In this document: one piece after another, positions 50,101-59,619 of the stretch
Position numbering within the stretch: position 1 is the stretch's first letter
Layout: each line of letters begins with the position of its first letter
NCBI RefSeq assembly: GCF_032854445.1
Contig: NC_088295.1
Coordinates: forward strand, 24,167,385 to 24,231,384
From: Liolophura sinensis
Taxonomy: Eukaryota; Mollusca; Polyplacophora; Chitonida; Chitonidae
Direction of reading: 5' to 3'
Length of the DNA: 64,000 nt
The notes under the pieces: model-generated
What the model was told of the DNA's origin: nothing
Seen by the model: only the letters and a program-made list of their open reading frames with translations
The model's database searches: none
Program-made: the position numbers and the translations under genes

Positions 50101-53100
50101 TCGTTGGCGTTGGTCGCCCGCACTACCAACGCTGTTCGCTCCATGATCTCTCTGTCGAACTGCTTCCGGGAACGTATGACACCCTGTGGGAAAACGTCAA
50201 ATAGATGTTCATTTACGTCAACACGAGCGTCTAATAAATACCGCATAAATGGAAAGAAATCAAGGATAAGTCGGCAGCTTCAAGTAACCGATCTTCAGGA
50301 CAGTTAGATGCCTATTTCTGTAATATCTAGATCTCTCCTTGACACGCTGTACTGAGTATTGCACTACAAATGGATACCGTTTGACATATTCGGTGGTTCC
50401 CCAGCTGCAGAAGCCTTAAATATTATCTAATTAACGAGCAAATAATGTGGATATTGTACATGATTATGTTCTGTCGTCTAGTTCAATACTCATTATAATT
50501 ACAGCCTTTTTGTAAGTAGGGCTGCGAATTATGGTTTAACGAGGTCGTATATGTGAACAATTTGACTGGTAAGATTTTTCTCATTCTTGTTATACCAGTG
50601 GTCAACTCCGACCTAAGGGACCTACTGCAGCGAACCGATAGAGTACCGCTGACATTGTGAAGGTGAATTTCCCAAGACGTTTACCTATTCCTACGCACTT
50701 ACCGAGGTGGAATTGACGGTGAACATTTGCTGAGCTGTACTGCCGATGATGCTGTATACAACCTGAACATCGGACTGCTCCGCCATAGCTGATACTGTCG
50801 CTACAACGTTACCCGCGGCGGTGTTTTCCGGGAACGTCACGGCTACAAATCCTGAACTGAATTGGGGCTGACCCATTGCTGGGCTGTATGCTTCTATATC
50901 CATGTCAGTAAACCCACTCAGTCGTGGTTGTCCGTTATCGGTGACCTGGATTCGCAGACGGTACACTGTTCCAAGAGTCAGTGCAGTCTTGGTAGTTAGC
51001 TGACCCGTCCTGGCATCCAAAGAAAACACACGTGGGTTTCCAGAGACCAAGCTGTAGTCCACGCGGCTGTTGTCAGTGTTCCGCTGGTCTCCGTCCCACG
51101 CGTGGAATGTGTATACAACTCGGCCAACGGGAAGGTTTGCTGGGACGCGAAGCGGGGAAAGGACACCGAAAAACATAGGTGGGTAGTCATTGACATCGAT
51201 TACCGTTACTCGAACATTTACCGGGAGAACTGCTGAGCAAGAAGAATTTGGTTTGGGGGAGATGGTGAGGTCGTAGTATGGCTGGGTCTCAAAGTTTAGA
51301 GGGAAGGAAACTAACAGAGCGTTTTCGTCAGAGAGAATAAACCTCCCAGAATCCGGTGTGATGGTGTAACTGGAGCCGGGGACACAAGGCAGGGGGTGGA
51401 TGAGATTCAGTATCACTGCACCCGCCGTATTCTCCGAAACTTCCACATCAAAGGAACGTTCTGGTGCAGCCTGTCTCGTCACGGACTGGGAAGGTAATGG
51501 GACAGACAATGCCTGGACTCTTACCCTGACCAGTGCTGATGTCCACAAGCTGGGCGTCCCTTGGTCCCTGGCCAGCACCGTCACTCGTATGTCATCTGTG
51601 GGAGGCGGTCTAGTTATGGTAATCTGGCCGGAAACTCGGTTTATTGCTAAGTATGGAGAAGGGTCTTTGATGCTGTACTCTATTGCGCCGTTCATCCCAG
51701 TGTCCTTGTCAAACGCCATTACTGTTAATACAGGCGTATCTGGTTTGATGTTAGAAGGTATGGCAACGTCGTAGAGACTCGGTAAAAAGCGTGGTTTTTC
51801 ATTCATGTCAGTAATATCAATAATGACTGTGGCCGAACTGGACTCAGAGTTTTGCCCTAATGCCAAGACCATCATCACGTAATGCGATCGATCTTCATAG
51901 TTCAGGATTTTAGTGGTCAAAATGTTACCGGTTGAACTCTCAACAGTGAAAACGTCAGCACCCAGTAACTTTATCTCAGTAAAATCTCCAGATGGTTTAA
52001 GCTGAAATGGATATAAGTCAATGTGAACTAGAAGCCTTAGTTAAAATATATAGGATCTATTTGTTATTTTTTTGTCATAGATGTGAATTTAAAAAAGTCA
52101 TCATTTAATAGTATAGTCCTAGAACCACAAGTCATCACGATAAGCTAATATAGTTCTAGAAGCATTTAGCAGAGATAGTCTTTCATAGTTATACGAAGAA
52201 AGTGTTAATATCTTCCAGTAGAAATAAGCACACAAAAACACGACAGCAAACAAGCACGAACTATTTACCTGACCAACAATCGTGGAGACAGGGCTGTTTT
52301 CAGGCACGGTCAGCTTGTATATGCTCTTCGAAAAATGCAGTCCGTTTTGCACACGGGCCAAAACTGTGGCAAATAAAGTAAAACTATAACAATGTCTGCA
52401 CTTTCTCACCTGAGCCCATTGACGAACATAAATATACCGGTACATAAAGTTCGTGTGTTGCTTATATACAGGTGTGAAATACACGCGCCTTTCTGCATGT
52501 GTATGAAGTCTGCAGTCACGTTTTTTGTGAAACTTTTTAAGAGATTCCCACTTAAGACGTCGTCAAACAGATTTCAAATATACATGCAGGAGAATAAAAC
52601 ATATTTGCACAGCGAAATTAGGATTTAAAAGTAGCCTTTAAACAGTGTTAATCCTAATAAACTAATTTTTTTTTTATAGAAGTGCGTATACAAATAATGC
52701 ACAATCTTAATTTGCCAATAGGCCTGGTATGAATTGCGAAATGTTTCCCCCGGGCTGTGCCCGGTTTCCACCCACCATAATGCTGGCCGCCGTCGTATAA
52801 GTGAAATATTCTTGAGTACGGCGTAAAACACCAATCAAAAAAAAAAAAAAAAAAAATTGCGAAATGACCAGGCATGTAAGGCGTATTATGTACAAAGTGG
52901 GTCTGTACAGGCCAATAACATTATTTCCACTTTGCGCAAAGCCACAATGCAGGGATAAACTACTCAGCCCAAAGGTTCAACACATGTTTCTTATCTGTGG
53001 ATACAAAATTACAAAACCTAACATTTCATCTGTAAGCTATACATAACTTACTTGTGTAATTGCCGAGTACCAGTACCAACAGAATACAACGGAACATCTG

Positions 53101-53369
53101 TAAGCTATACATAACTTACTTGTGTAATTGCCGAGTACCAGTACCAACAGAATACAACGGAACATCTGTAAGCTATACATAACTTACTTGTGTAATTGCC
53201 GAGTACCAGTACCAACAGAATACAACGGAACATCTGTAAGCTATACATAACTTACTTGTGTAATTGCCGAGTACCAGTACCAACAGAATACAACGGAACA
53301 TCTGTAAGCTATACATAACTTACTTGTGTAATTGCCGAGTACCAGTGCCAACAGAATACAACGGAACAT
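47182..53369 (-). CDS. Secreted-type cadherin-repeat protein, six EC domains, no membrane segment
   Basis: Predicted exons on the minus strand: 53369-53324, 52363-52269, 52001-50703, 50183-50076, 48923-48783, 47997-47881, 47244-47182. All are GT..AG and in phase, giving 622 residues. The N-terminus MFRCILLALVLGNYT is a signal peptide. Six cadherin (EC) repeats follow at about 27-119, 120-228, 229-325, 326-427, 428-531 and 532-622. Family marks include VPEN, DITDMNEKPRF, ARDQGTPSL, IDVNDYPPMF, VTDNGQP, FDREIMERT and SDVNDNPPVF, which bind calcium between repeats in this family. EC3 has a lone cysteine pair (C253, C302). The protein stops at the end of EC6 with no transmembrane or cytoplasmic part, so it may be an extracellular matrix or soluble protein. 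A missed alternative 3' exon could supply a membrane anchor. The gene converges on RBM22. Confidence 0.88.
49029..49215 (+). mobile_element. SINE-A, 3'-truncated, antisense in a cadherin-gene intron
   Basis: The complete head 'ggggcctccgtggccgattt' with 'agttagcacgccagcgcggc' is followed by B-box-like 'gtgcgttcaagtccagttc' and 'acctgcggatggtcgtaggt'. The last third with the tail is absent. It lies in the intron between the exons at 50076 and 48923. Confidence 0.88.
49465..49800 (-). mobile_element. SINE-B, near full length, sense in a cadherin-gene intron
   Basis: Read on the minus strand it starts with a tRNA-like head ('ggccccaatggctcagttcg', B box 'ggttcaatcctgggtcgg'). It continues with the central 'cttgccttacggtaagtcg' region and ends in 'tcacatgactgaaaaaaatg' and a CATTCACTCGCTC end. 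It is in the same orientation as the cadherin gene. Confidence 0.85.
52744..52854 (+). mobile_element. SINE-A, 111 bp, 5'-truncated, poly(A) tail and 12-bp target-site duplication
   Basis: Only the 3' part of SINE-A is present ('ccgggctgtgcccggtttcc', 'gccgccgtcgtataagtgaa', 'gtacggcgtaaaacaccaat'), followed by about 20 A. 'aattgcgaaatg' borders it at 52732-52743 and 52855-52866. Its sequence is close to the copy at 38977-39238, so the insertion looks recent. It sits in the first cadherin intron, antisense to the gene. Confidence 0.95.
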
Positions 53370-53372
53370 CTT
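53033..53372 (-). repeat. Five-copy 68-bp tandem array containing the cadherin signal-peptide exon
   Basis: Five head-to-tail 68-bp units start at plus-strand positions 53033, 53101, 53169, 53237 and 53305. Read on the minus strand, each unit is a 46-nt segment (ATG...ACACAA, coding MFRCILL(A/V)LVLGNYT plus one base) followed by 22 nt that begin GTAAGT and end TTACAG. The copies are essentially identical, except that the gene-proximal 5' copy has Ala where the others have Val. Only that copy is preceded by non-repeat sequence and a good start context (accaagATG). Confidence 0.95.
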
Positions 53373-53459
53373 GGTCACAAGGGCTCGGCAGATGTGTTTC
53401 CCAATGACATCAGTGTACAAGTCACGAACACCTAGCAGGCCTACCGTTAATACCACTGT

Positions 53460-54200
53460 ACAGATTGGTTACCATGACGCGCGGAAGTCCATGTAGGCCT
53501 ATCTTATCTATCCCCTGAAGAACAAGCCGATCTCTACAGTTAGGCTTGTACCCCCGCAGCCCAGGAATGTCAAACATGAGCTGTGTTAGCTTTAGGTGTC
53601 ACATAAAATGTACCGTAACTTCAATATCCTCTCATACAGCAATGAGCATATGAGTAAATACACACCTAGACCTACTGTTGTTTTCACTATCGGGAATCTT
53701 TTTGACCTCAGATAATTTACTTGTGCTGGTCAAACTCATGTCTTGACAGTTCCCTATCCCTAGATGTGATTTCGTCAGCCAGGGTTTCATATATAGGTAG
53801 CACAAGTAAATAAATTGCTTTGAACAGCATCTAGGCCTACAGGCCTAGCAGCAACGGAGGGTGGTAGCTATCTGGGTTTGGGGGCTGGGGTTGTGGTTAA
53901 GAACTGTATATTCCTCTAAGCATATATAAGCCTACCCAGCTTTACGTGAAATAACGTCCAACACCAATGTATAAAACCGACGGCCAAAAGAAACTTTACC
54001 ATAGATTTAATGGCCCCAATTTTTAACAACACAAAACAATAGATGCTGGAAATGTATTTCCAAAGTAAGGAAATGTACAGCAGCCCATATATAGCCATTA
54101 CAAGTGCCCAACTGGGGTTGGAGTAAGAAAAATTGACATTTCAGTTTGATGACCAATCGGGTGAGTAAGGAAAAAGTTTCATAGTCGCCTCATCAGAAAC
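53460..54200. other. Upstream region of the cadherin gene, no gene seen
   Basis: It probably holds the cadherin 5'UTR and promoter (minus strand) near 53370-53700. No TATA box or other clear element stands out. The remainder is unremarkable AT-rich DNA up to the decayed transposon. Confidence 0.45.
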
Positions 54201-54209
54201 TTGTGTGGC

Positions 54210-55908
54210 CGCCCCTTGCTTCAATGCATGCAAAAATTCTCCGACGCATATAGAAAGTCAGTCGTCTAATGAGGTCACGTGAGATACGATGCCGTTCTTC
54301 GTCAAGAGAATGTATCAGTTCTTGTCGGTAAGCTGAAAGTTGTGCTCGCTGTCTTACCCGGCTATCCAGGGCATCCCAGGGGTGTTCTGTGGGAGACTTG
54401 TCGGGGCAACGTACAGGACATGGTAAGATGTTGATGTCGTTGGCGTCAAGGAAGTTCTGTACGACTTCACTCTGGCGTTGTCATGCTGTGGATGCTGGCG
54501 AAAGAAGGGCAGAACAATCGAACGTAAAATGTGATCCACGTAAATATAAGCGTCAAGTCCGACATTCCTATACCATTCGTAGTCCGTAAAAGCCGTTCCA
54601 AGTCGATAATCGCAAGATCCATTTCCAAAACAACGTTTAACACTAACTCCCGAAGACAAAGGTATGTAAGAAATTATACAAATAAGAAATAAAGCCGGTA
54701 ACACACAAGAGAGAAGCAGTCATCAGTTTTCAATGATGCCGGGCAGACAATGAATATTCCAGGCATGAATTCCTTATCAAAGTCCAAATTCGTAGTCCGT
54801 GAATGAGTTCCATGTCAAATAACAGCTAAACAAGTATCTCAGTCGCGCTTTCATTGCAACTGTTCATAAAGGCATTATGCTGATGTAATTAGCATGGCTA
54901 CCTTTACGGCCCCTAGCCCCAGGTTAATCGGTATTAGATACAGTTTGAAAATGACGAGCTTTACAGACCCTAACCGATCAGATTATGATTCAAAAGCCGA
55001 GCTGTTAAGTTCCCATCAATGATGACCAGTGCACGTTGTCCGTTCCTGTCCACAAATCCCTCCCCATACCCCCACCACCATACGGTACCACCTCCTGAAC
55101 GCAAGCTAAGGCCAGTCTTTTGCCTCTTCGACGGCATACACGCTGTCTTCCATCAGCTCTGAACAGACAGAAGGGACTTTCATGTGTGAAGACGACCCAT
55201 TGCCAATCACGTTGCAGCCAATGTCGTACAATTAGGGCCAACCTCATCCTCTGACGACGATGTTGGACCGCCAATAACTGCCCTCTTAATGGGCGATAAG
55301 CCCGGGTTCCGTGATTCCGGAGTCTCCTGGACACTGCCGACGGAGCCGATGACCTAACGCATTCAGCAACGACGTCACAGCCAGGAAGCGGTTTCGCAGA
55401 TGCAAGGCGTGGTTACCCTAGGTCTGCCTGTTCTTGGCCTGTCTGAGGTCCGTCCTGTCTGCCTGTTCTTGGCCTGTCTGAGGTCCGTCCTGTCTGCCTG
55501 TTCTTGGCCTGTCTGAGGTCCGTCCTGTCTGCCTGTTCTTGGCCTGTCTGAGGTCCGTCCTGTCTGCCTGTTCTTGGCCTGTCTGAGGTCCGTCCTGTCT
55601 ACCTGTTCTTGGCCTGTCTGAGGTCCGTCCTGTCTGCCTGCTCTTGGCCTGTCTGAGGTCCGTCCTGTCTGCCTGTTCTTGGCCTGTCTGAGGTCCGTCC
55701 TGTCTGCCTCTTCTTGGCCTGTCTGAGGTCCGTCCTGTCTGCCTGTTCTTGGCCTGTCTGAGGTCCGTCCTGTCTGCCTGTAAAGCAGCATCAGATTGAT
55801 AACGGTTACACGAGAACAGTCAAAAGTTCTTGCAATGTCAGCATGAGTGACTCTCGTAGCCACCAAACCCAGGGCCCTCTCACGTTGTTCTGGAGTGAGT
55901 TGTGGCAT
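54210..55908 (-). pseudogene. Decayed Tc1/mariner-type transposase
   Basis: Pieces on the minus strand, in order: ATG at 55908 followed by MPQLTPEQRERALGLV and an HTH ending SRVTVINLMLLYRQTG; a 35-bp tandem array; GRPRVTT; the catalytic core RQRMRLALIVRHWLQRDW...WVVFTHESPF (about 55330-55080); then AYIYVDHILRSIVLPFF and HPQHDNARV (about 54560-54460); then SPTEHPWDALD (about 54360). The family uses a DDE triad. The first Asp, normally in F(S/T)DES, is His here, while the second Asp (HDNA) and the Glu region remain. About 400 bp of unrelated sequence (roughly 54600-55000) interrupts the core and there are frame changes. The protein cannot be active. Confidence 0.9.
55424..55790 (-). repeat. 35-bp tandem array, 10 copies, inside the transposase linker
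   Basis: On the plus strand 'gtctgaggtccgtcctgtct' recurs with an exact 35-bp period at 55441, 55476, 55511, 55546, 55581, 55616, 55651, 55686, 55721 and 55756. On the minus strand the unit codes RQTGRTSDRPRTG in one frame, and the two other frames are also stop-free. It derives from the (Y)RQTG..DRPR.GRPR linker between the transposase DNA-binding and catalytic domains. Confidence 0.95.
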
Positions 55909-56395
55909 CACTACGGTGTTTTTTAAACACTTGCAAGTCTGACATACTGGCTTCAACGTTTTATACACTATTTGACCTTGCAGTTTCGGCCTGTCCACGG
56001 GTGACGTGGTTTTAGAACTTTTCTGTTTCTTTTGCAACGGATTATCATGAGCTTACATGTAGCTTTCCCCATATGGGAATACGCTTGGACTCTGATTTTT
56101 ACTGGGTTAAGCAAACCGAATTCGCTGAAAACGTTTGTTAAATTTCAAATGATGAGAGGTAAGGTTTCTTTAGGCCGTCAGTTTATATATATACAAATAT
56201 ATTGTTTAAGTCTATCAAAAAATTATTTATTAACAATAGTAGTACTTAAATGTTTGGAAGATTAACTGAGCAGCAAATTCAAATAGGCCTACATTAGTTT
56301 CAGTAAAAAGTGTATAACGTAATACATATATATTTGCCAGTAAAAGATTATTTTGAAGTACCTGTAGCCTTCGTTACTGCCTGAAAATGTGTTCA

Positions 56396-56560
56396 GGGGA
56401 GGTAACTCACTCACCATGACCTAAAAACAAGGAACACTGAGAGTTACTTTTCCTTGAGTAACACATAAGGGGAGAATACTCTGCAATGAAATTACACTGC
56501 GCAAGAAAAATTATAAATTATCGTTCTTGACATGGACATTTTATTTCCTTGCGAAACGAA
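56396..56560 (+). repeat. Dispersed repeat family R, copy 1
   Basis: About 165 bp beginning 'ggggaggtaactcactcacc', containing 'gagttacttttccttgagta', 'aggggagaatactctgcaat' and 'ttatcgttcttgac'. The same order of words recurs at 57270, 58603 and 59450. It is the most diverged of the four copies. Confidence 0.7.
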
Positions 56561-57174
56561 AGCTTCAGCTTAAAGGCAACATATGAGACCTTCAAGATAA
56601 ATCTTTCAGCATAAAAATGAAGTTTCACTATTCAGACGTTCATTAGGAGAGTTTTCGTGCATCCATGTGGCAAAGTTTTGCTTTTAGCAGTTTAATAAGA
56701 TTGCGTACATGCATGCGCCCAGCCCTCATTGAGGTGGTGTGCCATTAAGAAATATACCGGTATCAAATACATGTAAAAAGTGAGCTTCTTTAGGTTTTAT
56801 CCTATTTCTTTCAGACGACGAGTACACATGGGAGTGAATGTTCAGTGTACGATATTGGCATATCGAGAACTTCATATCGATATGCACCCAGGCGTACAAT
56901 GGCTAACCGGTACAAACAGTAACATATTGACCTATCTTGTACTGGGTCCACATAAGTTTACGCTAAGTGAACCGTTTGCTCATTATTATTAATTTAAGAT
57001 ACCCAACGACTGTGACAGATCTTTATCACGACAGGGAAAAAAAACAAGCGACTAGCGATTGCTAAGGAGAAATTGCTTGAGAATACTAAAAGCAGAAATG
57101 AGAAATTCTTACTTGGACTGGAGGGGGGGCGTGGGAAAAAAAGAAATTAGATACAGATGAAGTGAGTAATGACA

Positions 57175-57740
57175 TAGCACAAAGTCTTTTAGAAAATAAA
57201 ACAGATTTTGCACATCATGCGTCCCGTTCACTGACAAATGCTCTTTCGAAAGTAGAGGATGGATATCCTTAAATATAACCAAGGGAGGTAACCCGATCAG
57301 AATCACTAAAGAACAAATTAAGGACAGAGTTATTTTCTCCTTGACATGTATCAAGGGGAGAAAATTCTACAAAAGTATAACAGCAGGGAAAGTGAATAGT
57401 AGTTATCGTTCTTGGCAGGAAGACTATTTATGCGCTAAAGAAAATTTTCACAATAAAACATCATCAAACCCTAAATAGAATTCCTTCTATTTGGTAAAGT
57501 AATGCCGTAATTTTTTTACTTGTGCAAGTGATGAATTCAATAAATATTCAATAATAAATAAATTCAATAAATACGTATTAGCTTCAGCCCGTAGGCACAT
57601 AAAACTAGATGCTGTTTCTTTAGGAACAGCAAGTGAGCAATAAAACAGCCTTATAATCCAGTATACATAAGTAAGTGAAAGTAAACTGAATGAAACTTTC
57701 GAAAGAGCATTTGTCAATGAACAGGACGCATGGTTTACAA
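57175..57740. repeat. Inverted repeat, ~36-bp core arms, flanking dispersed repeat copy 2
   Basis: 'atgcgtcccgttcactgaca' plus 'aatgctctttcgaaag' (about 57217-57252) is the reverse complement of 'ctttcgaaagagcatttgtc' plus 'aatgaacaggacgcat' (about 57696-57731), with two mismatches over 36 bp. Weaker pairing continues outward. The arms enclose about 440 bp that includes repeat copy 2. Confidence 0.8.
57270..57441 (+). repeat. Dispersed repeat family R, copy 2
   Basis: Contains 'gggaggtaacccgatcagaa', 'ggacagagttattttctcct', 'aggggagaaaattctac' and 'agttatcgttcttggcagg'. It sits between the arms of the inverted repeat at 57175-57740. Confidence 0.8.
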
Positions 57741-58147
57741 ATTTGTTCTGTTTTCTAAAATATGAGTTTCTAAAGAATTGCGTGAGTGACCTTTCGCACA
57801 CTTAAGCACTAAGTCATTACACAACATTAAGTCATTGCACATGACACTAAGCTTTTTTTTCATGACGGCGGCAACATTGTGTCCAGGACAAAATAAGAAA
57901 ATAACGTGGGCATGTAACAACATGACGCATTTGAGCTGCTCCAGTCGTCAATGAGAAACGCGGATGAGGGTATGGTGGGCCTTGTGAGCAGATCCAGGAA
58001 ACTGAAAGAAAATCAATTGATTATTAATTGAATTGAGTATATATAAATGCTTGATAGATGTAAAAAGTTTTAAGCATTTTGTTGACAGTATATCAGTTAG
58101 AAAAATTGTTTTCCGCAGAATTTGTCAACAAAAAAGTCTAATGGACA

Positions 58148-58573
58148 CAGACCCCCATTACAACTTCCGTATTGTAGTTCTGTGTATTTTAGGGTATAAA
58201 GTCTTTTTTTGCTCCCAGGCGGCCATGTTTGGTGTACAGGCGCATGCTTGGTATCAAAATGCTGGAAACTGTCTAAACTTTGAGGAGGTATGAGCTTTAT
58301 TGATGAAAGTTTGAAATTCTGGGCGAGAGGACACAAGGTGTGAGGTAGTGATGAGGCTTCGAGTGACGTCCGCTTGGCGTTGCTAGGCACGCCTCTCAGC
58401 TCCCGCATGGAAAGGTTAGATTTTGACGGTCAATATATGTCAAGATTTTTATGGCTTGTTTCTCACAGGCTGGGCCAGGTATGCACCAAAGCTTATTGGC
58501 CACGGAATGTTTGGGACTGAGCTACAGCGCTGGGCGTTAACATTGACGCTTATGGAAAATTAATGGGGGTCTG
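58148..58573. mobile_element. 426-bp TIR element (MITE-like)
   Basis: The left end CAGACCCCCATTA and the right end TAATGGGGGTCTG are perfect 13-bp inverted repeats. A few bases further out on both sides is 'ctaatg', which could be a target-site duplication if the element is slightly longer. There is no coding capacity. The short open frames within it are not supported. Confidence 0.65.
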
Positions 58574-58602
58574 AGGCCTAATGCAGTGAACGGAAAATAG
58601 AA

Positions 58603-58762
58603 TCAGGAGAGGTAACCCAATTTGAATCACTTAACAACAAGTTATTTCCCTTGATAATAATCAAGTTAGAAAACTCTGCAATATTATAATAAGAGGGAAA
58701 TAAATGATAGTTATCGTTCTTGGTAGAGAGACTTGATTTCTGCACTGGAGGAAATTCTGTGT
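58603..58762 (+). repeat. Dispersed repeat family R, copy 3
   Basis: Contains 'gagaggtaacccaatttgaa', 'acaagttatttcccttgata', 'gaaaactctgcaatattata' and 'agttatcgttcttggtagag'. It starts about 30 bp beyond the TIR element. Confidence 0.8.
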
Positions 58763-59449
58763 TTATCACGTCACCAAAGTCACAAGAAAGAACTTGAAAC
58801 ATGTTGGAAGAAAAATTTCGTACTGTAGATGCTCACTTTTAGACTTTTTGTAGTTCGTGTAGTAAAGTGTTGACCATAGCAATTTGCTCATAGAACTTCG
58901 ACCTTCTTTGACTTTGTGCTACCGTACTTGTATTTCTTACGGAAACAACACGTAAACAATAAAAATAGTACTATCATGAGGAAGTCAGAGTAAATGGAAA
59001 ATGGAAAGGAAATGGTCTGCACACCCACGCGTGGGTGATGAACTGCAGTTCTACATGCAGTAAACGTTCTATGAACCGATAGTTCATTTTAGGCCAGGCT
59101 ACTAGGTCATGATATATACCTGCCACGATTTGTGGCATTTTATGAACCGACAGCTCATTTTATGAATGCCTAACGGCGGTGACATTGTGTTTATCACTAA
59201 ATTAGACTTCAGATCGGAAGTCACCGTAATTGAGGTTAATCCAACCGTGCATGAGAAATCCTCGTATAGTGTAGTGAGGTTGTACAGAAGAGGGAACTTC
59301 TGAATCTGTTGGTTATTCAGTTATATTTAAATGTTTGAAGATGTGTAAACTTTTAAATAGGTTAGACATAAGGGAAATGCGTTAGATAATTATGTCTTCC
59401 TTCAAAATTTCTCAGTGAAAAACGAGTATAACGCGTTGATGTGCAAATA

Positions 59450-59618
59450 ACAATTAAAGGCGGTAACCCAATCCGAATCATTTAAGGACAAATTACAGTC
59501 AGAGTTATTTTCCCTTGACAACAATCAAGGGGGAAAACTCTGCAGTCATATAATAACGGGGAAAACAAACGATAGTTATCGTTCTGGGTAGGCAAAGTTG
59601 ATTTCCGCGTCAAGATAT
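59450..59618 (+). repeat. Dispersed repeat family R, copy 4
   Basis: Contains 'ggcggtaacccaatccgaat', 'agagttattttcccttgaca', 'gggggaaaactctgcagtca' and 'agttatcgttctgggtagg'. It is the copy closest to copy 3 in sequence. Confidence 0.8.
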
Positions 59619-59619
59619 A

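Noticed and set aside
50996-51774. Other-frame ORFs over the large cadherin exon (66 codons minus, 124 codons plus)
   Set aside because: Shadow frames; the 433-codon exon frame carries all cadherin motifs.
53033-53372. Interpretation of the 22-nt GTAAGT...TTACAG spacer as a real intron
   Set aside because: Twenty-two nucleotides is too short for spliceosomal removal, and joining adjacent 46-nt copies would break the frame.
55424-55790. CRISPR-like regular array
   Set aside because: The 35-bp units are directly contiguous with no unique spacers and lie within transposase codons in a eukaryotic genome.
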